From contig NC_083600.1 in the NCBI RefSeq assembly GCF_020882245.1, forward strand, positions 13,392,001-13,456,000: a DNA stretch of 64,000 bases, given 5' to 3'. This document shows, in pieces, positions 56,241 through 64,000 of this stretch. The position numbers and the translations under genes are program-made. Position 1 is the stretch's first letter; each line of letters begins with the position of its first letter. A model generated the notes under the pieces. That model was not told where the DNA came from, did no database searches, and saw only the letters and a list, made by a program, of their open reading frames with translations. Source of the stretch: Rhopalosiphum padi (Eukaryota > Arthropoda > Insecta > Hemiptera > Aphididae).

Positions 56241-57373
56241 AATGTAAATTTTTTTATAAGTTGAATACGCTATAACATATATTATAGTTGTATGTATTTC
56301 CTATTTAGGCAGTATATACATGCTTGCACTTAAATTCGTGGAAGTTAAGTCATAATTAAATACGTTTACTTTACATTGTATTCGGTTACAAATGTTACAA
56401 TACAATACTTCAGCTATAATATGCGTGTTGACCCATGTAATAATTATATTGTTAGTTACTATAATCATCCATTCAACTATAAAAGGCTGTACAAATATCA
56501 TTTAAATAGTAGAATTATTATAATACAAAATAGTATGATAATATATCATGATACCGTATTCAACATAAAATATTAAAAAATACATATATTAGGTATATAC
56601 TTGATATTTATTTTAAAAAAATGTAATAACTAATGTCAATCGTACGTACTCATTAAATTTGTTATGTGATGATTTGTATTTAAAGTCTTAAGTGATTAGT
56701 TTTATTATATCATATATTTTAAATCATTTGTTCATTTGTCTTTAAATTACCTATTTAAATATTTAAGGATAATACATTTATAAAATTAAAATAATTATAT
56801 TTTATTTTATATTATTTTATTATTGAATAACATAATAATATAGAATTATTATGTAAGTATACTCTATAGTCTATACCGTATAATGTTTAACACTTATGTG
56901 AATTATGCCTATTGGTTATAGTTATTACTTATAACCTATCTCTTTTTATACCTAAAATGTCACAATATTAACCTTTTTCCTAATGGGATGATCAATTAGT
57001 AATTACTTATTATTATTAAAAACCATCATCATTAGACTGTATCAAATTGAAATATAGGACAGATATATAATATTATGTCAAAATTATAGAAACGTCAATT
57101 ATTAAAGTAATTACTTATCGGAGTGACTGGGATATATTATTATAAATAGTTACTACCTTACAAGAAGAGAGAAAATACGTCAATAACAGTCAGTTTGTTT
57201 AGTTTACTATATTATCATTGGTGACATTATTTAAGTTGAAAGTTGAAACTAAGTACATTTCACATCTATATATTTTTTTAATTAATTTTATTTTTGTAAA
57301 AGGTTGAACGCTATATTATATGTAAATTGTGTTTGTGTATATAATATATATTATACATAATCTTCATTTTACG

Positions 57374-57378
<5 letters not shown>

Positions 57379-57407
<29 letters not shown>
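57379..57407. repeat. (TA)n microsatellite
   Basis: An alternating AT tract of about 29 bp in intron 5. Confidence 0.9.
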
Positions 57408-57409
<2 letters not shown>

Positions 57410-58503
57410 AATTAATTATTTTTTAAAAGGCTTAAGGTGATAGGTATTCATTTTATTTAAATAGTAATGTAAGGTACGTGGTTTTTTTTCTCGGAAAAAT
57501 ATTATGAATCCATTCGAATGATATCGAACATTAACAGAATGATAAGCTTTTTACAAATAATTATTATAATAATAAAAACAACGTTCAAATGAATATAAAA
57601 AGGAAACAATTACATACCTACTGAAATTTACAAAACAATTAAAAACATGTAAAACGCGGTAGCATTCCGCTATATAAAATAATATTATATGATGTATAGT
57701 AATTTATTTTTAGTTTTCATAACATGGTTTAAAATCATTTTATATTATAACTGTGTAACTGACAACTTATTATAATTGTACATAATATAAAACACAACTA
57801 CCAATAATCATTCAATATATAAATTGGTTTCAACAATATTAAAACATACAAATAAGAACTTTTAAATTTCATGAAAGTATGTATATAATTCCTATTATTG
57901 AGCATGTAAGATATTATAAAAAATTTAAATTTTAAAATCCATTACCCGAGTCTAATTATAAATCTATAAATTATAATATATATAACATTTATTGAGTGTA
58001 TAATATTATATATGTATAATATTATTTCATTCAAAAATCAATATATTGTTTAAGTATTTGGTAAAGCTTGTTTGTGCGATTATTAATAGACTGCATTCGT
58101 AGAATGTTATAATTAATGTATATACATTATTATAATAGGTATATAATATAGATCTTAGTATGCAATTTTAACATTATTCAATTATTGATTACATTATTTA
58201 TTTAATACACTGTACACGGACTACAGGACACCTATACAAATTATTACAAATTATATATCTATCATTCCATAATAACATCGATGCATACGTTATATATTAT
58301 ACTGCGTCAACGATAAACCATATTCAACGCGTATAAATAATAATTTATAGTGTACATATACTTGAATGGTTTCTAAAGTTATAATATATAATACACGGTG
58401 CAATAACCTTTGACTAATACTTTTACGTCTCTATCTATTGTCATCGCCGCAGTTTATATACATATATATTACACAGAAGTAAATCGATGATCTCTGTTTT
58501 CAG

Positions 58504-58644
58504 GCAATGCTGTACGCCTTGGCAAACTCGCTCTCGGCGCTTGGCAGAGACGCGGAAGCCGAGCTCTACTACAGACAGCTGCTTCGGGTCAACCCAACAG
58601 ATGTGTCCGCCTTCCTGACGTACGGCGATCTCTTGGCCAAAAAC
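58504..58644 (+). CDS. TMTC2: TMTC2 exon f: TPR repeat, frame-neutral exon
   Basis: The exon has 141 nt, exactly 47 codons, phase 0 on both sides. It follows CTGTTTTCAG and reads AMLYALANSLSALGRDAEAE, LYYRQLLRVNPTDVSAFLTY, GDLLAKN. This is a complete TPR (A-L-x-x-L ... E-A-E-x-Y-Y-x-x-L ... NP) and the first helix of the next. Codons are GC-rich. The donor AAC|GTAATT is the weakest in the gene. Because length and phases are neutral, skipping this exon would keep the frame and remove one TPR. The internal ATG at 58507 is not a translation start in this context. Confidence 0.92.
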
Positions 58645-58742
58645 GTAATTGCTCTGGGTTTTTTTTCCACACACACTCATAATATGTGATTTAATACTCG
58701 AAATATATGAGGTGTATAGTGAGGGGAAGGTTTTCTACTCGG

Positions 58743-58779
<37 letters not shown>

Positions 58780-61700
58780 TCCAATACGGCGGTATGCCAA
58801 TATGTATAGAGGTACTTGGAGAATCATTCGATTTATTAACTCTGCCTCCCTCCTTCCGCGGATCAAATCTCACCGACGTGTATTCGTTTAATTGGTTTCT
58901 TGCCGTATTTCACCACCATATATGTATAGGTATATTATAGTATAAAAATAAACTTTCAAGACGTCTCAAATACTATATCTTCTGCGTTAAATTGAAACGA
59001 CTTCGCACTCAGAATGTGCGAAATATTTTAACAAGTTTAGACTCGATGTTACAAGTTTAAACTCGTCTTACAACCATCGGTTATCACTCGACTGACATTT
59101 TTTTATCCCATATGTGTGTCATAAAATATAATATGCTCAGCGTAACCATTTCTTATCGGAAAACAATAGATAATTATTTTTTAAGAACACTCATATTCTC
59201 AAAAATTATTAATGTTTTTTTACAATTATGTCAACATAACTAATTTGTCATTACAAATCAACATTTTCGAGAAAATAATTTTCGTTTTTTTAAATGACAA
59301 TATTATTAAGTAAGTCATATGAACGATAGATAAGTATGTATCACATTATATCACATTATATGGCATACACATTATTATAACTTAGAACGGTATCCATATA
59401 ATTCGCTCGTTTATATGTTATAGGTATTCATTATTAATCCTTTTTCAAACGATTTGTGTTGTTTACGCCATTGTTGAGCCTCTGTGACGGGAATACAATA
59501 TAAAATCTCCTGCAGACGAGCCGATATTGTTCTTTAGTTCTTATATATAACATAATGTATTAATTTATATTGTGTACTTATTATGTGTATAATGTATATA
59601 GTACATTATAATATTATATTGTAATGCGTGCAAATACAATACGCGTATAGATTATAGACTTCGCCCGACTTCTCGACTATATAATAATAATAATAATGAT
59701 AATGTTGGCTCTCTGGTCCCTGGCTAGTCCCTGCAGCAGCGGTAAATACGAAATTTATTTACGCGTGCTCGGTGTATACTCGGTGTAAGCCGATTATACC
59801 ACCGGTGTGTAATGGTTTTAATTAAATTCAACGCCGTCATCGATTTTGCTTTTACATTATACGCACGTATATATAATATAATAATACATCGTATGTATAC
59901 AAAACTATATATCATACATATAAACGACGTGATATAGTATACCTATATATTATTAATAATAATATAATATATATTATGTGTCTAAGGTATACCTACACGG
60001 AGACTGCGGAAATAAGGAATACTATCATTATTATTATATAATGTTCTTAATTGCTTATGCTGAGTTGTAGTTGAAGTTAGAAAAAGACACTAAAAAATGT
60101 CTTTTTTAAATATTCATAATTATTAATACCTATACCATGGCTTATATTGTCATCATATTTATAGCTATATATATTGTATATACATGAATATGATATACTT
60201 TTGTCGTAATAATCTGACATTACATAGGAACTTAAGCACTTATATATATTTATATACTAAACGAGGAGAACAATATATCACCACGTTCTATGATATTTAT
60301 TATTTGTAATACGACAAAAATAATAATTAATTTATAGATGAACGAAAAATATTGAAATATACATTTAAAACTATAACACGATTATTGCGAGTTTATTCCA
60401 TAAAATCGTGCATTTTAATTTGATACCAACATTTATACGAATTCTCTAACTATATTTTTTTTAAATAATGATTCAAGAAGCTTATTTACTAAGAGTATGA
60501 AAGCAGTTTTAACAAGTAGAAAATATATAAAATAAAAATGCGTAATCGTTATGAAAAATCCTGTTACAAAAAAGGAAAAATTAGAGAATTAAAGGATTAG
60601 GAGCTTAATTGAATTTTAATTATAAATTAAAATTTATAAAATTTATTACATTTGTACCTACGCATAAAATAGGAAAAATTAACTTGGAAAACATAGCTTA
60701 AAACAACACGTTTTGAATAAATTAATGTCACTGCCTCTTTCCTTCACGTCATTCAGTAATTTGTTTATTTAAATCAATAATCGGTCTAAATTGTATATTT
60801 ATTTATTTTTAATAAAAAAAAAAAAAAAAATCATAACCAAAAAAAGCAGCACGTTTCGTTTTGTATACACCATTTACACATAGTCGCGTTGTTAAGGGCG
60901 ACGAGCGTCATACTTTAGCTACATTCAGACTCACTGCAGTATGGTATAGGGTAGGTCGGGTAGTCACGATTGTGTTTGCCAAATATTGCGTATAGTTTGT
61001 TTTCCTTCGTCGTCATTAGACATAATTAGTATTATTTTAGTGTTACTCTATTTCTACGACAGCGACAGCATGTAAATATTTTTATAGCGTTATAAATTTA
61101 TAATATATTACTATATTTATATTTTTTTATATTATATGTATACCTCCATTATAGTATTCGGTATACATCTCAATTTTACCAAACTGATGATTTTTTTTTT
61201 ATATAATTTAGAAAAGAATCACCGTAGAAATTTTAGATTTTCAACATATACTAATATTATCATTCTAAAAAATAGTTTTTATTATTTCTATTTTTTTTTT
61301 TGAAGATAATATTAAGATTCTTAATAAGCAAAAATACTGAATACTTTTAAATGTTTCAAGTACTAGACGCCTCCATATTTTTTTGTCCACCTTAATGATT
61401 GATGGGTACTATATATAGTTTGAAAGTCTAGGATAGATATATCTAAACCTCTTCCAGAATTGATAAGTAGATATCGCTGAAAATTTCGCAAATGTATTTA
61501 CAGATCATTTCCGTGTTTGGCGTTATCGATATTATTGTACATCCTAGTTTCACAGCTAAAATTTAAAAAAAAAAACAAAAATATTTTAGAATTATCAGAA
61601 TAATTCATGTATTCTAACACGAATGATTTATATCAATATAATATATAACTTATTATAAATTAATTCACAAAAAATATAATTACTATAATTTATTTTTTAT

Positions 61701-61879
61701 CATTGGTTTTTATATAGGTATTAAAAACCTTTAAAATTAAAATCGATAATAATTACTACGAAAAATATATTATTCTGAAAAATAATAGACAACGTTAAAA
61801 TTTAAATCCCAACCTAGTTCGTACATTATTATATAATATTATAATGTAATAGTGTTTTGACGTTTTTTCCGTATGACAG
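58645..61879 (+). other. Intron 6 (about 3.2 kb)
   Basis: A phase 0 intron from GTAATT to TATGACAG. It holds a TA microsatellite at 58745-58774, an imperfect direct duplication near 59030-59066 (ACAAGTTTAGACTCG / ACAAGTTTAAACTCG), small GC-richer patches near 59460-59780 and 60850-61070, and a poly-A tract at 60813-60829. Otherwise it is AT-rich spacer. Confidence 0.85.
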
Positions 61880-62143
61880 AGGTCGAGAGTGTCCGAGGCG
61901 GAAGAATGGTATGGCAAAGCACACAGGACAGCGCCGGACGACCCAGTGGTACGGACTAGGTACGCTGATTTCCTGTCTTCCATGGGCAGGTTAGACGATG
62001 CGGTGGATCAGTACGAGGCGGCCGCGGCGCTGGCATCCGATGACCACGAGATCGTGGTCAAGACAGCCACGACGCTACGCAAAGCTGGCCGAACGTTTGA
62101 CTCGGAGAAGTACTACAGGTGGGCCGTACGACTTTACCCTCAG
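61880..62143 (+). CDS. TMTC2: TMTC2 exon g: two further TPR repeats
   Basis: The exon has 264 nt, 88 codons, phase 0 on both sides. It starts after GACAG with RSRVSEAEEWYGKAHRTAPD, continues DPVVRTRYADFLSSMGRLDD, AVDQYEAAAALASDDHEIVV, KTATTLRKAGRTFDSEKYYR and WAVRLYPQ, and ends at CAG|GTAAGT. It completes the TPR begun in exon f, then has one full TPR (YADFLSSMGRLDDAVDQYEAA) and most of another. Compared with the TMTC2 pattern, about one extra residue sits at the exon f/g junction. The protein must continue, since the final TMTC2 TPR (NYPAA-type start) is absent; no further exon is visible to 64000. Confidence 0.94.
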
Positions 62144-63029
62144 GTAAGTTCATATTCAGCAGATACGTTTAAATTTTTAGTTTCTATCATTTTTTAACAC
62201 TTTTTTAAATGAATTATACTATTATATTGTACTATAGTATATATGTAATATATTACATAATAAATAATTATTTACATAAATAATTTAAAGAAACACACAA
62301 TATCCACACATAATATACGGTAGTACTCATGTATACCCTGAAGTTGTAAAACTTGTGTTTAGTGTTTTTGTACCCCATTCGTATATATTACAAAAATATT
62401 TCGGTTTTAATTCTGATAATTTTTTTTTCAATTTTGTCTCTTGTAATAAATAGAAGGTACCTTTATTATAAAACAACAGAATCAGTGCATTTTTGATATT
62501 TGACCGTTGAATTCTGAAACATATTATACCACTATAATAAGGGTTATTTTCTATACCAACCAATATAGTGCTCTTGTTTTAGATCAAAAAATACCTCGAC
62601 GGTCAGACATAAAAAATATCATTTTTCATTTTTATAATAGGTATTTTTCGTCTAAAACCCGATTCAAAGCCCCAGAGGGTTCAATAATTCTTAAAACGAC
62701 AGCAATAACGTACGTTTTGTAGTGGTATGAGCACTATGAGCTAACGTTTTAGGCTATTTGATTCCGTATATAGTTCGTAAAAAGTCACACCGTTTTTATA
62801 TCATAATATAATTAAACTTTAATTTTCGTTAATAAAAACTTTTATTCATCTAAAATATAATATTATAAATTTTTAGATTATACGTTCTTACGGTAAACAA
62901 ACACAAAAATTGTATAATTACTGATAAAGAAAGTTGAATTATTTGCCACGACGGATTGTCAATACATACCAGAAAAAAATGAATGAAAACTTTATCCAAT
63001 AATCATATATATATGTATATATTGTCTCC

Positions 63030-63152
63030 CCATTCGGACTCGAACTGCGTGATATTGACATTTTTCAAGCTCCGCCGAATTTTAATGGGAAAATTCGATT
63101 CCGGTATCGCTAACGGGTGATATATATTGTAGGGTCGGCGCAAGCAGCTAGT
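63030..63152 (+). mobile_element. Possible non-LTR (RTE-like) element 3' end
   Basis: A GC-richer block breaks the AT-rich intron and ends GGTCGGCGCAAGCAGCTAGT. Arthropod RTE-type LINEs often end in a GCGAAGCC...CAGCTAGT-like string without poly-A. Only the terminus is suggestive; there is no coding sequence and the left limit is arbitrary. Confidence 0.35.
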
Positions 63153-63918
63153 ATTCTATAATACACTTTGAATACAACGCAACTTACGCACACGTAAAAG
63201 ATTCGAATTATTTAAGGGATTATTTTATTATTATTAATTTAAAATATTATATATCTATAAACGATTATATAGGTAAAAAAAAAATCATATCCTCGTCGAA
63301 ATCATATCAAAAAAAAAATAAGTCAAGTCGGCTTTCATTCTTATCGACATATATAATATTATGCAGGTATTATTACCATAAGATATTTGTACTCCCAATT
63401 AATATATAATAATTGTGGAGGGGGCGATATAATAAATATCCTAGGAAATTTTTATCTTTTATACAATTTAACCTATATAAATCATATTTTCCTAGTAATA
63501 TGATTTGTTTATTACACTAAGTATTAGTTTTAATAAATTTTGTAGTCTCAAGTGTTTCGTTTCGGATGAAACTTGTTCAAATACTCTTCTAAGTGTCACC
63601 ACGTCGCCTGATTTTTCATTTTTTTTTTTGTCTGAGGGAGAGAGAGGGTGGTTTATATTTAAAGGTTACGATTTTTTTTCACAATGTTGTACCAAATGAG
63701 CCTACGAGTAAATCACTTTTATTATTTCCAATTTAATTTTGTTTGTCATTTAAATTATAAATATCATAAATTAAGTTAAAATAGTTAAATTATAAAAATT
63801 TATAATAAATTATATACATATACTCGATTATATTACATGGCTAGGCTTTAAATAGTTTAATTATAATAAAAAAAAAGTTAAAAAACCAATGTATACCTAT
63901 ACAAATCGATTATTTAAC

Positions 63919-63948
63919 ACACGAGCGAAGCCGGGTTATTCAGCTAGT
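63919..63948 (+). mobile_element. Possible non-LTR (RTE-like) element 3' end, second copy
   Basis: ACACGAGCGAAGCCGGG followed by TTATTCAGCTAGT, the same orientation and terminus as the copy 800 bp upstream. The string is abruptly GC-rich in AT spacer. The upstream extent is not determinable. Confidence 0.4.
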
Positions 63949-64000
63949 GCTATGTATAATAATTATATGCTTAGTCTTTACCAAAAAAAAAACAATTTTT

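Larger units (their letters stand above)
45141..58503 (+). other. Intron 5 (about 13.4 kb)
   Basis: A phase 0 intron from GTAATC to CTGTTTTCAG. It contains GC-richer islands at 46.4-47.6, 48.7-50.0 and 55.2-56.2 kb, long GT/GA and CA microsatellites, and a foldback element at 52986-53915. The parts 47600-48700, 50000-52900 and 56250-58450 are AT-rich spacer with TA repeats, and I see no genes in them. Confidence 0.85.
1..64000 (+). other. TMTC2: TMTC2-like gene, partial at both ends (seven exons in window)
   Basis: The seven coding segments listed separately splice with AG/GT borders and compatible phases (0, 1, 2, 1, 0, 0, 0 at the successive introns). They give one uninterrupted frame of about 651 residues from base 3 to base 62143. 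The protein is a multi-pass membrane half followed by a TPR half, the layout of the TMTC family. TMTC1-4 are ER membrane proteins, reported as O-mannosyltransferases acting on cadherin-type domains with TPRs facing the lumen. Assignment to TMTC2 rests on motif order: SDNPAA, LTFLHLP, DWSMDAVP, ERVLYIPS, a GL-T-RN-DW-EE-LYRSGI-VNP run before the first TPR, then a spaced TPR ladder. The N-terminus and the last TPR exon(s) with the stop lie outside the window. Confidence is high for the TMTC family and good for the TMTC2 subtype. Confidence 0.9.
62144..64000 (+). other. Intron 7 (partial)
   Basis: It begins at GTAAGT in phase 0 and runs to the edge. It is AT-rich, with no frame continuing the TPR ladder. 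Two short blocks that look like non-LTR retrotransposon 3' ends occur at about 63030-63152 and 63919-63948. Confidence 0.8.

Noticed and set aside
1..64000. CRISPR arrays, bacterial operons, insertion sequences or an endosymbiont insertion
   Set aside because: No regularly spaced repeats with spacers, no densely packed ORFs and no bacterial-type genes. Introns, splice sites and base composition are those of an insect nuclear genome.
1..64000. Endogenous viral elements
   Set aside because: I saw no replicase, capsid or integrase-like motif in any frame I examined.

Overview
The window looks like nuclear DNA from an aphid or a close hemipteran relative. Its introns are very AT-rich and full of TA/TAA/TG microsatellites and short motifs such as TATAATATTATA and TAGGTACCTA, and GC-rich exons stand out sharply against them. 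The species call rests on sequence texture and is an inference. Nothing bacterial is present: no operons, no CRISPR arrays and no insertion sequences.

One gene can be supported. It is a plus-strand TMTC2-type gene (transmembrane, O-mannosyltransferase-targeting-cadherins family with TPR repeats) that runs off both ends of the window. Seven coding segments join in a consistent reading frame: <1-458, 21327-21978, 24127-24241, 44640-44725, 44902-45140, 58504-58644 and 61880-62143. Together they encode about 651 residues. The first two carry the membrane half (HPVHADAVASVVGRAD block, then the SDNPAA ... DWSMDAVP DUF1736 block and the ERVLYIPS block). The other five carry a ladder of TPR repeats. 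The 5' start (first luminal loop and catalytic region) lies left of the window, and the final TPR exon(s) and stop lie to the right. Order and spacing of motifs match TMTC2 better than TMTC1, TMTC3 or TMTC4.

About 97% of the window is intron. Introns 1, 3 and 5 are about 20.9, 20.4 and 13.4 kb, while the intron at 44726-44901 is only 176 bp. The long introns hold scattered islands with higher GC and CpG (for example 4.2-5.5, 6.2-6.9, 28.2-29.5, 33.0-34.2, 37.1-37.8, 41.4-42.1, 46.4-47.6, 48.7-50.0 and 55.2-56.2 kb). These are candidate regulatory islands or nested promoters. The introns also hold degenerate transposon material: a pogo/Tigger-like MITE (42982-43300), a foldback element of about 930 bp with arms of about 290 bp (52986-53915), a 26-nt-arm hAT-like hairpin (16772-16843), an antisense poly-A LINE tail (about 14359-14500) and two non-LTR-like 3' ends in the last intron. 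Many long simple repeats are present.

I found no convincing new multi-gene system. The most interesting leads are a tandem perfect E-box pair with a 7-bp gap (41598-41616), a frame-neutral TPR exon with a weak donor site (58504-58644), a signal-peptide-like mini-exon (49494-49554), a short GC-rich ORF with an S10-like motif (28154-28330) and the two inverted-repeat elements.
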